Origin: an uncultured Paracoccaceae bacterium
Lineage (GTDB): Bacteria; Pseudomonadota; Alphaproteobacteria; Rhodobacterales; Rhodobacteraceae
Direction: 5' to 3'
Length of the DNA: 64,000 nt
Assembly: GCA_947496605.1 (NCBI GenBank)
Contig: CANMDF010000002.1
Location: forward strand, 682,001-746,000
Position numbers and translations under genes: made by a program. Position 1 is the stretch's first letter; each line of letters begins with the position of its first letter. This document shows, piece after piece, positions 51,158 through 61,287 of the stretch. The notes beneath the pieces were generated by a model. It was given only the letters and a program-made list of their open reading frames with translations. It was not told the DNA's origin and made no database searches.

Positions 51158-52477
51158 ATGTCCGCGCCCAAGAAGCTTTATATTAAGACCTATGGCTGTC
51201 AGATGAACGTCTACGACAGTGAACGCATGGCTGAGGCGCTGGGCGGCAAGGGCTATGTTGAGACGCAGACGCCTGATGATGCCGATATGATTCTGCTCAA
51301 CACCTGCCACATTCGTGAAAAGGCGGCGGAAAAGGTCTATTCTGAGTTGGGTCGCTTTAAGGGTCTGAAAGCTGCCAATCCTGATCTGAAGATTGGTGTA
51401 GCGGGCTGTGTCGCCCAAGCAGAGGGTGAAGAGATTATCAAGCGCCAGCCGATGGTGGATTTGGTCGTTGGCCCCCAAAGCTATCACCGCCTGCCTGCGA
51501 TGGATGATGCGATCCAGACAGGCGCCAAAGCGCTGGATACTGATTTCCCCGATGATGATAAGTTTGAAACGCTCAAAACCCGCGCCAAAGCCAAACGTGG
51601 ACCGACCGCGTTTTTGACCGTGCAAGAAGGCTGCGACAAGTTTTGTGCTTTCTGTGTGGTCCCTTACACCCGTGGCGCAGAAGTATCGCGCCCTGCCGAC
51701 CGCATTATTCGCGAAGCACAGGAATTGGTCGAAAGTGGTGTGAAGGAAATCACGCTGCTGGGTCAGAACGTGAATGCCTATCATGGGCATGAAGGCGGTT
51801 TGGCGGGATTGATCTGGGCGCTGGATAAGGTCGATGGGTTGGAGCGTATTCGCTTTACGACCTCCCATCCAAACGACATGGATGATGCGTTGATTGAGGC
51901 GCATGGAACCTGCGAAAAGCTGATGCCTTATCTGCATTTGCCTGTCCAATCGGGTTCTGATCGTATTTTGAAGGCCATGAACCGTAAGCACACTGGCGAA
52001 AGCTATTTGCGCTTGATCGAACGTATCCGTGCGGCGCGCCCTGATTTGCTTTTGTCAGGTGACTTTATTGTTGGTTTCCCCGGTGAGACTGATCAGGATT
52101 TTGAAGATACGCTGCAGTTAGTGCGCGATGTGCACTATGGGCAGGCATATTCGTTCAAATATTCCACCCGTCCCGGCACGCCGGCGGCGGAAAAGCCGCA
52201 ATTGCCCGAGGATGTGATGAATGAGCGCTTACAGCGATTGCAGGCCTTGTTACGCGAACAGCAGCAAGCAACCCAAGCGTCGATGGTGGGCCGTGAGGTA
52301 AAGGTTTTGTTTGAAAAAGCAGGGCGTGAAGCGGGGCAGATGATCGGAAAGTCCGAGTATCTGCACGCGGTTTATGCCGATGCGCCGGCCGATGTGATCG
52401 GGCAGGTGCGCCGGGTCAAGGTTGTGCAAGACAGCCCGAATTCGTTGAAGGGTGAACTGTTGAAAGGTGGATCATGA
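51158..52477 (+). CDS. miaB: tRNA-2-methylthio-N6-dimethylallyladenosine synthase
   Basis: A 439-residue radical-SAM methylthiotransferase that modifies A37 of tRNAs reading UNN codons. It has the N-terminal UPF0004 domain with [17 protein letters not shown] and the second and third cluster cysteines, the radical-SAM CxxxCxxC motif in [17 protein letters not shown], and a C-terminal TRAM domain. The last residues (LLKGGS) and the stop codon lie inside a REP-A palindrome at 52463, so its C-terminus was reset by the repeat. Confidence 0.95.
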   Translation: MSAPKKLYIKTYGCQMNVYDSERMAEALGGKGYVETQTPDDADMILLNTCHIREKAAEKVYSELGRFKGLKAANPDLKIGVAGCVAQAEGEEIIKRQPMVDLVVGPQSYHRLPAMDDAIQTGAKALDTDFPDDDKFETLKTRAKAKRGPTAFLTVQEGCDKFCAFCVVPYTRGAEVSRPADRIIREAQELVESGVKEITLLGQNVNAYHGHEGGLAGLIWALDKVDGLERIRFTTSHPNDMDDALIEAHGTCEKLMPYLHLPVQSGSDRILKAMNRKHTGESYLRLIERIRAARPDLLLSGDFIVGFPGETDQDFEDTLQLVRDVHYGQAYSFKYSTRPGTPAAEKPQLPEDVMNERLQRLQALLREQQQATQASMVGREVKVLFEKAGREAGQMIGKSEYLHAVYADAPADVIGQVRRVKVVQDSPNSLKGELLKGGS

Positions 52478-52488
52478 TCCACCTTACG
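52463..52488. repeat. REP-A palindrome, copy 4
   Basis: AAAGGTGGATCATGATCCAC with CTTACG. It encodes the last codons and the stop of miaB and lies between miaB and phoH, where it may also act as a terminator. Confidence 0.82.
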
Positions 52489-52587
52489 TGACAGCACACG
52501 CAGAAGAATCCACGAAATCCCCACTCACACCTTGCACCTTCCCTTTTGACGCGCCACGATAGCCCTACAAACGAAGAGGAGAGCTGA

Positions 52588-53601
52588 TTGGCCAACGGTG
52601 CCCTGACCCCACCTAGCGAAGCTGCAACTGAATCCCTGCTGGAATTCCCTGACAACTTTCTGCTGATCGATCTTTGCGGCGAATACGACCGTAACCTGAC
52701 CACCATCGAAGACAAACTTGGCGTGCAAATCCTGCGCCGTGGCAACCAATTGGCTGTCATCGGCGAAAATGATGCACGGCTTGAGGCCACCCAAGTTCTG
52801 GGTGCGCTTTATAGCCGGTTAGAGGCGGGCCGCAGCCTGGAGCCCGGTGATCTGGACCGCGAATTGCGCATGGGCGCTGAGCCAATGTTTGATCCCGCCC
52901 GTGATGGTGACCAGATTGAGCTGTTCAATGGCGAGACTGAGCGCGTTGAGATTAAGACCCGCAAGAAGCTGATTGAGCCACGCACCGATGCGCAGAAGGC
53001 CTATGTCAAATCGCTTTTTGCGAATGAATTGGCCTTTGGCATTGGTCCTGCGGGTACCGGCAAGACATATCTGGCTGTAGCCGTTGGCGTGAATATGCTG
53101 ATTTCGGGCCATGTCGATAAAATCATCCTGTCCCGTCCTGCCGTCGAAGCGGGCGAAAAGCTGGGCTATCTGCCCGGCGACATGAAGGACAAAGTCGATC
53201 CTTACATGCAGCCGCTTTATGACGCGTTGAATGATTTTCTGCCCGGCAAGCAATCGGCCAAGATGATCGAAGAAAAGGTGATCGAGATCGCCCCTTTGGC
53301 CTTTATGCGGGGTCGTACGTTATCGAATGCTTTTGTCGTGCTGGATGAGGCGCAGAACGCAACTACCATGCAGATGAAGATGTTCCTGACCCGTCTGGGC
53401 GAGGGTAGCCGCATGGTGATTACCGGTGACCGCACCCAGATTGACTTGCCGCGCGGCGTCAATTCAGGCCTTTGGGATGCCGAGCGTTTGTTGAAGAATA
53501 TCAACAAGATCAGCTTTAATTACTTCACCTCAAAGGACGTCGTGCGTCACCCGTTGGTTGCCGCAATTATTGAAGCCTATGAGGCGGACGATCCCAAGTG
53601 A
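52588..53601 (+). CDS. PhoH-family ATPase
   Basis: A 337-residue cytoplasmic protein of the PhoH (PhoH-like/YbeZ) family, an ATPase linked to RNA metabolism and often found next to YbeY. The P-loop is IGPAGTGKTYLAVAVG, Walker B is FVVLDEAQNATTMQ, and the later motif is TGDRTQIDLPRGVNSG. The start is TTG at 52588 with a strong GAGGAG site six bases upstream, which decides it. The next gene overlaps its stop (GTGA). Confidence 0.9.
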   Translation: MANGALTPPSEAATESLLEFPDNFLLIDLCGEYDRNLTTIEDKLGVQILRRGNQLAVIGENDARLEATQVLGALYSRLEAGRSLEPGDLDRELRMGAEPMFDPARDGDQIELFNGETERVEIKTRKKLIEPRTDAQKAYVKSLFANELAFGIGPAGTGKTYLAVAVGVNMLISGHVDKIILSRPAVEAGEKLGYLPGDMKDKVDPYMQPLYDALNDFLPGKQSAKMIEEKVIEIAPLAFMRGRTLSNAFVVLDEAQNATTMQMKMFLTRLGEGSRMVITGDRTQIDLPRGVNSGLWDAERLLKNINKISFNYFTSKDVVRHPLVAAIIEAYEADDPK

Positions 53602-54086
53602 CCGTCGATTGCGTTGTCGAAGATGACCGCTGGGGCGATATCGCAGCATTAGCCGAGATCGCCACCGATGCGGCCTTGGAACGGGTTGGTTTAGAGCCTT
53701 CGGTGTTTGAGATCAGCCTGCTGGCTTGTGATGATGCGCGTATTACCACATTGAACGCGGATTTTAGGGACAAGCCAAAAGCCACCAATGTGCTTAGCTG
53801 GCCTTCAGATGAACGGGCGGCGGCGATGGATGGTGAAATGCCACTCGCCCCCCAACCCGGTCCTGACAACGAATTGGGCGACATCGCGATTGCCTATGAC
53901 ACATGCGCCCGCGAAGCTGCCGAAGCCGGCAAACCAATGCACGATCACACCATCCATTTACTTGTGCATGGTACGCTCCATCTGTTGGGTTTCGATCATG
54001 AACGTGACCGCGACGCCACCCTGATGGAGGGGTTGGAAACAGAGATACTTGGCAAATTGGGTATTCCTGACCCATATAGGGATTAA
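53598..54086 (+). CDS. ybeY: Endoribonuclease YbeY
   Basis: A 162-residue zinc-dependent endoribonuclease needed for 16S rRNA 3' end maturation and ribosome quality control. The metal site H-x3-H-x5-H is in LLVHGTLHLLGFDHERDRDA, and LNADFRDKPKATNVLSWP is the conserved substrate-binding part. The GTG start overlaps the phoH stop, so the pair is translationally coupled. It is the second gene of a run phoH, ybeY, corC-like, lnt, as in many proteobacteria. Confidence 0.94.
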   Translation: MTVDCVVEDDRWGDIAALAEIATDAALERVGLEPSVFEISLLACDDARITTLNADFRDKPKATNVLSWPSDERAAAMDGEMPLAPQPGPDNELGDIAIAYDTCAREAAEAGKPMHDHTIHLLVHGTLHLLGFDHERDRDATLMEGLETEILGKLGIPDPYRD

Positions 54087-54119
54087 CGGGGCCATTCGGC
54101 CCACATAGGTAAGGATAAA

Positions 54120-55007
54120 ATGGGCGACACTGGCGACGTACCGTCTAGCGCTGCGCAAAGCGCGCAGTCGGATCAAATGACACCGCAACCGGGGCTGTTT
54201 GTGCGCCTGCGCAACGCGTTCCGCCCTCAATTGACGCCAGAGGTGCATGAAGATGCCCCTTCCGAAGACGTGAGATCACCTGGTTCGGTCTTGGGCATGC
54301 TCAATCTGCGCCGGATGCGGGTTGAAGATGTATCAATCCCCAAGCCTGATATCGTGGCCGTGCCCGTCACGATTTCTAAGGATGAATTGGTCGAAGTATT
54401 CCGTGATAGCGGCCTGACCCGTGTCCCTGTCTACGATGGTACTTTGGATACCCCTATTGGAACTGCCAACCTGAAAGATTTTGCTTTGCGCCATGGCTTT
54501 AACGGCAAAAGCCCCACGATGGATTTGCGTGAAATGGTCCGTCCGCTGATCTATGTTCCTCCCTCGATGCCGCTTGGTGTCTTGCTGCAAAAGATGCAGG
54601 CCGAGCGTATTCACATGGCGTTGGTCATTGATGAATATGGCGGCACTGATGGGTTGGTCACGATTGAAGACGTGATCGAACAGGTTGTCGGCGAAATCGA
54701 AGACGAACATGACATCGAGGAAGCCAAGAGCTGGATCATGGAAAAGCCGGGATGCTATTTGGCACAAGCCCGGACCGATCTAGACGATTTTGAGGCTGAG
54801 ATCGGGATGACTTTGACCGATCCCGAAGAGGTTGATGAGGAAGAGATCGACACGTTGGGCGGGCTTGTGACAATGCTTGCCGGGCATTTGCCGACGCGTG
54901 GCGAGGTTATTGTGCATCCCGACGGGCCAGAGTTCGAAGTCGTTGATGCCGATCCGCGTCGGGTGAAGCGGTTGCGCGTGCGTCTAGCAGCTGCAAGCAA
55001 TGGCTAA
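54120..55007 (+). CDS. CorC/HlyC-family CBS-domain protein
   Basis: A 295-residue protein with two CBS domains (about 75-125 and 140-195) and a C-terminal transporter-associated CorC domain (about 215-290). The N-terminus is short and has no membrane helices, as in YbeX/CorC. YbeX is linked to magnesium homeostasis and ribosome assembly, and it often lies beside YbeY and Lnt. The ATG at 54120 follows AAGGATAA. It overlaps lnt by eight bases. Confidence 0.88.
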   Translation: MGDTGDVPSSAAQSAQSDQMTPQPGLFVRLRNAFRPQLTPEVHEDAPSEDVRSPGSVLGMLNLRRMRVEDVSIPKPDIVAVPVTISKDELVEVFRDSGLTRVPVYDGTLDTPIGTANLKDFALRHGFNGKSPTMDLREMVRPLIYVPPSMPLGVLLQKMQAERIHMALVIDEYGGTDGLVTIEDVIEQVVGEIEDEHDIEEAKSWIMEKPGCYLAQARTDLDDFEAEIGMTLTDPEEVDEEEIDTLGGLVTMLAGHLPTRGEVIVHPDGPEFEVVDADPRRVKRLRVRLAAASNG

Positions 55008-56499
55008 CAGGTTAGCGCAATTTGCAGCTAGCTCTGCTGGGGTGCGGTTTGGCTCACTTGCGGTATTGGGCGCGATCGCTGGATTGGGGCAGGCGCCCTA
55101 TGATCTTTGGATTGCGACGGTTCTGGGGCTGGGTGCCCTCTTTATTCTTTATCCCGCAAGCCGAACCAGACGTCAGGCTACATTCCATGTCTGGGCCTTT
55201 GGATTTGGCTACTTTGCGTTCAGCCTGCGCTGGATTGTTGAACCTTTTTTGGTTGATATCGCGACCCATGGCTGGATGGCGCCATTTGCGTTGATCTTGA
55301 TGGGGGCGGGTGCCGCGGCGTTTTGGGGCGCTGCTGCTTGGCTGGCATCACGATTGGCACCGGGTCATGTCGGACTGCTTGGACTGCTATTGATCGGTGC
55401 CGAGGTGTTGCGTTCGTTGATCCTGACAGGATTTCCTTGGGCGTTGTTGGGTCATGTCTGGGTGTCTACTGGATTGGCACAGGTTGCGGCCTTTGGCGGT
55501 CCGCATTTGCTGACTTTCTTAATCGTCTTGTGCGGCGTCTCGGTCGCGGCATTGGTCAGTCGCGCGCGTATCATTGGACTTGTGACTTTGGGATTGGTCC
55601 TTTCGTTGTCTCTTGTGATGCGTCCGGGACCGCCACCGATACTGCAAGATGAGCTGCCGATTATTCGTTTGGTTCAACCGAATGCACCACAGCATCAAAA
55701 GTGGGATCCGGCCTATACGGACGTATTCCTGAACCGCCTTTTGCGCTTGACCGCTGAGGGTGAAGTGCCGGATTTGGTCGTCTGGCCTGAGACTGCGATC
55801 GCTTATCTGCTGAACCACATTGATGATGACCTGAGTTTGCTGTCTGACGCGGCACGTGGTGCGCCCTTGGTATTCGGCATTCAACGACGTGACGCGCAAG
55901 CGCGGGCCTACAATAGTTTAGTCGTCATGGGCCGTGGCGGTGAGGTTCTGAGCATCTACGACAAGCGTCATTTGGTGCCCTTTGGCGAATATATTCCGGG
56001 AGCCCGGTTTTTGGGTCAGATGGGTGCCACTGGATTGGCGCGGAACCTTGGTGTTGGCTTTACACCGGGGGCGACACCGGGGCCCGTCACTTTGCCCGGT
56101 ATTGGTAAGGCTGTGCCGCTTATTTGTTATGAAGGTATATTTGCCGAAGAGATTACCTATGCGGACACCCGCCCACGTTTGCTCTTGTTGATTACAAATG
56201 ATGCGTGGTTTGGGCAGGCTGCAGGCCCGCGTCAGCACCTTGCCCAAGCGCAATTGCGTGCGATTGAACAGGGGTTACCGATGGTGCGGGTCGCAAACAC
56301 AGGGATCAGCGCGATGATCGACGCAAGCGGGCGGATTACCGCGTTCTTGCCGCTGGGTGTAGATGGTGCCATCGATGTACCTTTGCCGCCAGCACGGCCT
56401 GCGACGATCTATAGTCGCTGGGGGGACGCGCCGGTGATCTTCATATTGCTTTTGTTAACCACTGGTCTTTACGTGTGGCTGCGGCGCGATAGCGATTGA
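55000..56499 (+). CDS. lnt: Apolipoprotein N-acyltransferase
   Basis: A 499-residue inner-membrane enzyme that N-acylates the N-terminal cysteine of lipoproteins. There are six or so membrane helices before about residue 210, then a nitrilase-like catalytic domain. The catalytic triad is Glu in VVWPETAIAY, Lys in YDKRHLVPFGEYIP and Cys in PLICYEGIF. The final helix (about 478-495) returns to the membrane. It is the last gene of the phoH-ybeY-corC run and overlaps the CorC-like gene by eight bases. Confidence 0.93.
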   Translation: MANRLAQFAASSAGVRFGSLAVLGAIAGLGQAPYDLWIATVLGLGALFILYPASRTRRQATFHVWAFGFGYFAFSLRWIVEPFLVDIATHGWMAPFALILMGAGAAAFWGAAAWLASRLAPGHVGLLGLLLIGAEVLRSLILTGFPWALLGHVWVSTGLAQVAAFGGPHLLTFLIVLCGVSVAALVSRARIIGLVTLGLVLSLSLVMRPGPPPILQDELPIIRLVQPNAPQHQKWDPAYTDVFLNRLLRLTAEGEVPDLVVWPETAIAYLLNHIDDDLSLLSDAARGAPLVFGIQRRDAQARAYNSLVVMGRGGEVLSIYDKRHLVPFGEYIPGARFLGQMGATGLARNLGVGFTPGATPGPVTLPGIGKAVPLICYEGIFAEEITYADTRPRLLLLITNDAWFGQAAGPRQHLAQAQLRAIEQGLPMVRVANTGISAMIDASGRITAFLPLGVDGAIDVPLPPARPATIYSRWGDAPVIFILLLLTTGLYVWLRRDSD

Positions 56500-56535
56500 C
56501 CTGAGAGCGCACACACCCTATGCGCATTGTGAATT

Positions 56536-56580
56536 CTGTCACAACGGCTTCCTGACGTGGCAGTGAGTTTTACTGGAGCA
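56536..56580 (+). ncRNA. SAM/SAH-type riboswitch in front of metK
   Basis: CTGTCAC...GTGGCAG (56536-56563) forms a 7-bp P1 helix with one T-G pair. The loop AACGGCTTCCTGAC and the downstream TGGAGCA match the SAM/SAH riboswitch consensus as I recall it. GCTTCC can pair with GGAGC, the ribosome-binding site of metK (GGAG, 56575-56578), forming the pseudoknot that blocks translation when the ligand is bound. Confidence 0.88.
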
Positions 56581-56587
56581 CATCCCC

Positions 56588-57769
56588 ATGGCACGCGATA
56601 ACTATATTTTCACTTCGGAATCTGTTTCCGAGGGACACCCCGACAAGGTCTGCGACCGGATATCGGATTCGATCCTTGATGCATTTCTGACCGAAGAGCC
56701 CGAAGCGCGTGTCGCCTGTGAAACCTTCGCCACCACAAACCGTGTTGTTATCGGCGGCGAGGTAGGCCTGTCTGATCAGTCTAAGCTAAAGGACTACATG
56801 GGCCGGGTTGAGGATATCGCGCGCGCCTGCATCAAAGATATCGGCTATGAGCAGGACAAGTTCCACCACGCGACATGCGAGATCACTAATCTGCTGCACG
56901 AACAATCTGCCCATATTGCGCAAGGTGTCGATGCCGCTGAAAATAAAGACGAAGGTGCTGGCGATCAGGGCATAATGTTTGGGTATGCGACAACCGAAAC
57001 AGCGGAGCTGATGCCCGCGCCAATTCAATACGCCCATGCAATCTTGCGTCGTCTCGCAGAGGTGCGCAAATCAGGCGAAGAGCCAACCCTGCGCCCTGAT
57101 GCCAAAAGCCAGGTGTCTTTGCGCTATGAAAACGGCAAACCTGTCGAAGTAACATCGATTGTCTTGTCAACCCAGCACAGCGATGAGGCCCAGACAAGCG
57201 CCGACATTCGCGCGATTGTCGAACCCTATATTCGCCAAGTCCTGCCGGATGGCTTGATCACGCCGCAAACGGAATGGTGGGTGAACCCGACGGGTACATT
57301 TGTGATTGGTGGACCAGATGGTGACGCCGGACTGACCGGCCGTAAGATTATCGTGGATACTTATGGTGGTGCGGCCCCCCATGGTGGTGGCGCATTTTCG
57401 GGAAAGGATCCAACGAAAGTTGACCGCTCGGCGGCTTATGTGTCGCGGTATCTGGCAAAGAACGTCGTCGCGGCTGGGATGGCAGAGCGCTGCACAATCC
57501 AGCTGAGTTATGCGATTGGTGTCGCAAAGCCGCTATCGATTTACGCAGATACCCATGGCACAGGTGAGGTTGATCCAGCTGCGATTGAGCGTGCAATTGC
57601 GGATGTCATGGATTTGACCCCGCGCGGCATTCGCCAACATCTTGGTTTGAATAAGCCGATCTATGAGCGCACCGCGGCTTACGGTCACTTTGGACGTGCG
57701 CCGGACGCGGATGGCGGGTTTAGCTGGGAACGCACTGATCTGGTTGAGGCGCTTAAACGCGCCGTTTGA
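56588..57769 (+). CDS. metK: S-adenosylmethionine synthetase
   Basis: A 393-residue enzyme that makes S-adenosylmethionine from methionine and ATP. Landmarks are [17 protein letters not shown] near the start, [13 protein letters not shown] for the ATP loop, and [19 protein letters not shown] in the C-terminal half. The ATG at 56588 lies ten bases downstream of the riboswitch's GGAG, which fits translational control by SAM. A REP-A-like repeat follows the stop codon. It stands alone, between lnt and trmB. Confidence 0.96.
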   Translation: MARDNYIFTSESVSEGHPDKVCDRISDSILDAFLTEEPEARVACETFATTNRVVIGGEVGLSDQSKLKDYMGRVEDIARACIKDIGYEQDKFHHATCEITNLLHEQSAHIAQGVDAAENKDEGAGDQGIMFGYATTETAELMPAPIQYAHAILRRLAEVRKSGEEPTLRPDAKSQVSLRYENGKPVEVTSIVLSTQHSDEAQTSADIRAIVEPYIRQVLPDGLITPQTEWWVNPTGTFVIGGPDGDAGLTGRKIIVDTYGGAAPHGGGAFSGKDPTKVDRSAAYVSRYLAKNVVAAGMAERCTIQLSYAIGVAKPLSIYADTHGTGEVDPAAIERAIADVMDLTPRGIRQHLGLNKPIYERTAAYGHFGRAPDADGGFSWERTDLVEALKRAV

Positions 57770-57774
57770 TCGGG

Positions 57775-57800
57775 GTAGCTGGATCAAGTTCCACCTTACG
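57775..57800. repeat. REP-A palindrome, copy 5 (degenerate)
   Basis: GTAGCTGGATCAAGTTCCAC with CTTACG. The right half matches the REP-A core; the left half and centre have changed. It lies six bases after the metK stop, before trmB. Confidence 0.6.
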
Positions 57801-57891
57801 CTTTTCTAGCTGCGCCGTGCCGAAGGTGTGGTGCGTTTTGAGCCACCGCCTTGGATTGCGCATTTCCGATCCGCTTGTTAAAGCCGCCCGC

Positions 57892-58605
57892 ATGAGCAAA
57901 ACCAATCATCCCTCTGGTGCCCCATGGCGCAATTTCTATGGCCGTTTCAAAGGTAAGACCATCCGTGCATCCCAGCACGACTACCTTGAGAACGACCTCG
58001 CCCCGTTGTCACCTGGCCTGATCAGCTGGGAAGACAATCCGGAACGTGTGCCACTCGATCTTGTACCTGTGTTTGGTGACAAAGAAATTTGGTTAGAGAT
58101 TGGCTTTGGCGGTGGGGAACATTTGGTGCATATGGCGCAAGCCAATCCAGACGTTGGTCTGATAGGGTGCGAGCCTTTCATCAACGGCGTCGCCATGCTT
58201 TTGGGTAAAATCCGCAAAGCCGACGTGAACAACTTGCGCGTCCACCCTGGTGATGTCCGTGATCTGTTTGATGTTCTGCCCGATGCGACTTTGTCTAAGG
58301 TGTTTCTCAACTACCCTGATCCTTGGCCGAAAAAGCGCCATCACCGACGCCGCTTTGTCACGCCAGAACATTTGGCTCCTTTGCACCGCGTTATGAAACC
58401 CGGTGCAGAGTTGCGTGTGGCGACCGACATAGAGGACTATGTGCGCCAGACGCTCGCACAGGTGCCGGTCTATGGATTTGAGTGGTGCGCGGAAGGCCCT
58501 GCTGATTGGCGCAACCCTTGGGATGATTGGCTCTCGACCCGTTATGAGCAAAAGGCGCTACGTGAAGGCCGCACCCCTCACTATCTGACTTTTCGCCGGG
58601 TGTGA
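57892..58605 (+). CDS. trmB: tRNA (guanine-N7-)-methyltransferase
   Basis: A 237-residue SAM-dependent methyltransferase that makes m7G46 in tRNA. The SAM-binding loop is LEIGFGGGEHLVHMA, and the strongly conserved tail motif is FLNYPDPWPKKRHHRRRF. I use the ATG at 57892 (MSKTNHP) rather than the frame start at 57766. It lies downstream of metK, the source of its cofactor, but with its own start region; co-transcription across the REP is possible. Confidence 0.93.
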   Translation: MSKTNHPSGAPWRNFYGRFKGKTIRASQHDYLENDLAPLSPGLISWEDNPERVPLDLVPVFGDKEIWLEIGFGGGEHLVHMAQANPDVGLIGCEPFINGVAMLLGKIRKADVNNLRVHPGDVRDLFDVLPDATLSKVFLNYPDPWPKKRHHRRRFVTPEHLAPLHRVMKPGAELRVATDIEDYVRQTLAQVPVYGFEWCAEGPADWRNPWDDWLSTRYEQKALREGRTPHYLTFRRV

Positions 58606-58710
58606 GGTTGCGACCCTCCGGGGGCGTTTTTAGGGGCAAGATGATCATGTGGTCATGGACCCTGCGCGAGCCCTGCGTTATCACCTGCTGGAATTGAGAA
58701 GGAACGATTT

Positions 58711-60063
58711 ATGTCCGGCCACGGCACACCTATCCCTATGACGTCGCACCCTTGTGGCCCGCTCACCGGCGAGGCCCATGTGCCTGGTGACAAATCGATT
58801 TCGCATCGCTCGCTTATTCTGGGCGCGATGTGTGTGGGTCAAACCCATATCACAGGCCTGCTTGAAGGCGAGGATGTCTTGGATACTGGTCGCGCGATGG
58901 AAGCATTTGGTGCCACCGTTACCAATCACGGTGGTGGTGAATGGACTGTCACTGGTGTCGGTGTTGGTGGTTTTGCAGAACCAGAGCAGGTGATCGACTG
59001 TGGGAACTCGGGCACGGGTGTCCGTTTGATCATGGGTGCAATGGCGACATCGCCGATTACGGTGACGTTTACCGGAGATGCGTCGTTGAACGGCCGTCCT
59101 ATGGGGCGTGTGACCGATCCCTTGGCCCTGTTTGGCACGCAAACTGTTGGTCGCGCGGGTGGACGATTGCCGATGACTTTGGTGGGCGCTGTTGACCCGG
59201 TGCCTGTCAGATATGTTGTCCCGGTTCCCTCTGCGCAGGTGAAATCGGCTGTGCTGTTGGCGGGCCTCAACGCGCCTGGTCAGACCGTTGTGATTGAGAA
59301 AGAAGCGACCCGTGATCATACAGAGCGGATGTTGCAGGGCTTTGGCGCGACTTTGACTGTGGAAGACACGGAAGAGGGCCGTGTTATTAAGTTGGACGGT
59401 CAGCCTGAATTGATGCCTCAAATCATTATCGTGCCGCGCGATCCGTCATCTGCTGCCTTTCCTGTTTGTGCGGCGATCATCACGCCGGGGTCGGATGTGC
59501 TGGTCCCCAACATTGGTTTGAACCCGACCCGCGCTGGATTGTTTACCACCTTGCAAGAGATGGGTGCCGATCTGGTCTATGAGAACATGCGTGAAGAAGG
59601 CGGTGAACCCGTTGCTGATTTGCGCGCCAAGTTTTCACCCGATCTAAAAGGCATCGCAGTGCCGCCGGCACGCGCTGCAAGTATGATTGATGAATACCCT
59701 GTTCTCTCTGTTGTCGCGTCTTTCGCCCAAGGCGTGACTGATATGCAAGGCGTCAAAGAGCTTCGTGTCAAAGAGAGCGACCGGATCGATGCGATGGCCA
59801 AAGGCCTGCGCGCGGCAGGAGTGACTGTCGATGAAGGTCCTGATTGGTGGAAGGTCACAGGTTTGGGCCATGGCAATGTGCCGGGCGGTGCGACGGTCGC
59901 AAGTGTGCTGGATCACCGTATCGCTATGGCGTTCATGGTCATGGGTATGGCCACCCAAAAGCCGATGAGTGTCGATGATGGTAGCCCAATTGCGACGTCC
60001 TTCCCGATCTTTGAGGATTTGATGGGTGGATTGGGCGCACAGCTGGTGCGGGTCAATTCATGA
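58711..60063 (+). CDS. aroA: 3-phosphoshikimate 1-carboxyvinyltransferase (EPSP synthase)
   Basis: A 450-residue enzyme of aromatic amino acid synthesis that joins shikimate-3-phosphate and PEP. The two-domain repeat is visible: [32 protein letters not shown], and [17 protein letters not shown]. The lysine in GDKS and the acidic residue in DEYPV are conserved. AGAAGGAACG precedes the ATG. The start of cmk overlaps its stop by four bases (ATGA), so the two are coupled. Confidence 0.95.
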   Translation: MSGHGTPIPMTSHPCGPLTGEAHVPGDKSISHRSLILGAMCVGQTHITGLLEGEDVLDTGRAMEAFGATVTNHGGGEWTVTGVGVGGFAEPEQVIDCGNSGTGVRLIMGAMATSPITVTFTGDASLNGRPMGRVTDPLALFGTQTVGRAGGRLPMTLVGAVDPVPVRYVVPVPSAQVKSAVLLAGLNAPGQTVVIEKEATRDHTERMLQGFGATLTVEDTEEGRVIKLDGQPELMPQIIIVPRDPSSAAFPVCAAIITPGSDVLVPNIGLNPTRAGLFTTLQEMGADLVYENMREEGGEPVADLRAKFSPDLKGIAVPPARAASMIDEYPVLSVVASFAQGVTDMQGVKELRVKESDRIDAMAKGLRAAGVTVDEGPDWWKVTGLGHGNVPGGATVASVLDHRIAMAFMVMGMATQKPMSVDDGSPIATSFPIFEDLMGGLGAQLVRVNS

Positions 60064-60668
60064 GTTTTACAGTCGCCATTGATGGGCCCGCTGCGGCTGG
60101 CAAAGGCACAATTTCCAAGGCTGTCGCCGCCCATTTCGGCTTTGCCCATTTGGACACAGGTCTGCTTTATCGGGCTGTCGGTGCAAAGGTTATTGCGGGT
60201 GCCGAGCCTATTGCCGCAGCTGAGACACTTGATCCGGTTGAATTAGAGAATGACCGTCTGCGCACGCCTGAAGTGGCACAGGCGGCAAGCGAAGTTGCTG
60301 TCATCCCACAAGTGCGCGATGCGCTGATTGCTTTCCAAAGGACGTTTGCGGCCCGCGACGGCGGAGCTGTGCTGGACGGACGCGATATCGGCACAGTGAT
60401 TTGCCCCGACGCCCCGGCAAAGCTTTTTGTGACGGCCAGTGCCGAATGCCGCGCTGAACGCAGGTTTCAAGAGTTGCTGGGGAAGGGCATGGATGTATCG
60501 CTGGAGCAGGTAATTGCGGATGTGAAAGAGCGTGATGCACGTGACCGCAGTCGTGCGACTGCCCCTTTGCTACCAGCCGAGGACGCGGTGCTGTTGGATA
60601 CCTCAGACCTTACCATCGATGAGGCGATCGCGGCTGCGATTAACATTGTCCAAAACGCGCGGTCTTAA
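60060..60668 (+). CDS. cmk: Cytidylate kinase
   Basis: A 202-residue kinase that phosphorylates CMP and dCMP. The P-loop is [16 protein letters not shown], and [24 protein letters not shown] includes the NMP-binding region. In many proteobacteria cmk is followed directly by rpsA; here three accessory genes lie between. It is coupled to aroA by an ATGA overlap. Confidence 0.94.
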   Translation: MSFTVAIDGPAAAGKGTISKAVAAHFGFAHLDTGLLYRAVGAKVIAGAEPIAAAETLDPVELENDRLRTPEVAQAASEVAVIPQVRDALIAFQRTFAARDGGAVLDGRDIGTVICPDAPAKLFVTASAECRAERRFQELLGKGMDVSLEQVIADVKERDARDRSRATAPLLPAEDAVLLDTSDLTIDEAIAAAINIVQNARS

Positions 60669-60755
60669 GGTGGCGTGATGTTGCAAAGGCTCACCAAAGC
60701 TTGCGTTGTTGGTGTGTGCTAGGTGGCTTTAGGGTAGCGGGAAAGGAGATTTCCC

Positions 60756-61274
60756 ATGATCCGCATTCTTGCACTTGTACTCGTTCTGTTACCGGCATCA
60801 TTGCGTGCCCAAGAGGCAGAGCCGCACATGACCTTGCCTCGTATGGCAGAAATAGTGTTGGCGCTGGATCCTGATGCCCAGCTGTCGGGGGCGGGTTTTT
60901 CGCTGACGATTGATGATATCCCGATCCTTATTGTAACCGACGTCCGGGCCAATCGCATGCGTGCGATGGTCCCTATCCGGTCTGCTGAGACAATGACCGC
61001 AGACGAAATGCAGCGCGTGATGCAGGCCAATTTCGATAGCGCCTTGGATGCCCGCTATGCTGTCGCGCGGGGTCAGCTTTGGGGCGTGTTTTTGCATCCA
61101 TTCAAAGAGTTGGAGCGCGATCAATTCATCTCAGGCGTGGCGCAGACAGTGAACGTGGCGAAGACCTATGGCTCCCTTTACAGCAGTAGTGCGGGCCAGT
61201 TTGGCACAGGGGATAGCAGTGATTTACAGCGCGAATTGATTGAAAGACTGCTGGAGCAAGGCGAAGAAATCTGA
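60756..61274 (+). CDS. Secreted protein of unknown function (YbjN-like?)
   Basis: A 172-residue protein with a signal peptide (MIRILALVLVLLPASLRA, cut near residue 18). The mature part, with IPILIVTDVRANRMRAMVPI and MQRVMQANFDSALDARYAVARG then LWGVFLHPFKELERDQF, resembles the YbjN-type chaperone-like fold, but this is tentative. AAAGGAG is upstream of the ATG. It is the first of three genes between cmk and rpsA. No catalytic site is seen. Confidence 0.55.
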   Translation: MIRILALVLVLLPASLRAQEAEPHMTLPRMAEIVLALDPDAQLSGAGFSLTIDDIPILIVTDVRANRMRAMVPIRSAETMTADEMQRVMQANFDSALDARYAVARGQLWGVFLHPFKELERDQFISGVAQTVNVAKTYGSLYSSSAGQFGTGDSSDLQRELIERLLEQGEEI

Positions 61275-61287
61275 CACCACTGGTCGC

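Noticed and set aside
60664..60700. TTAAGGTGGCGTGATG after cmk, resembling half of REP-A
   Set aside because: Only one arm matches and no inverted partner is close; could be chance.
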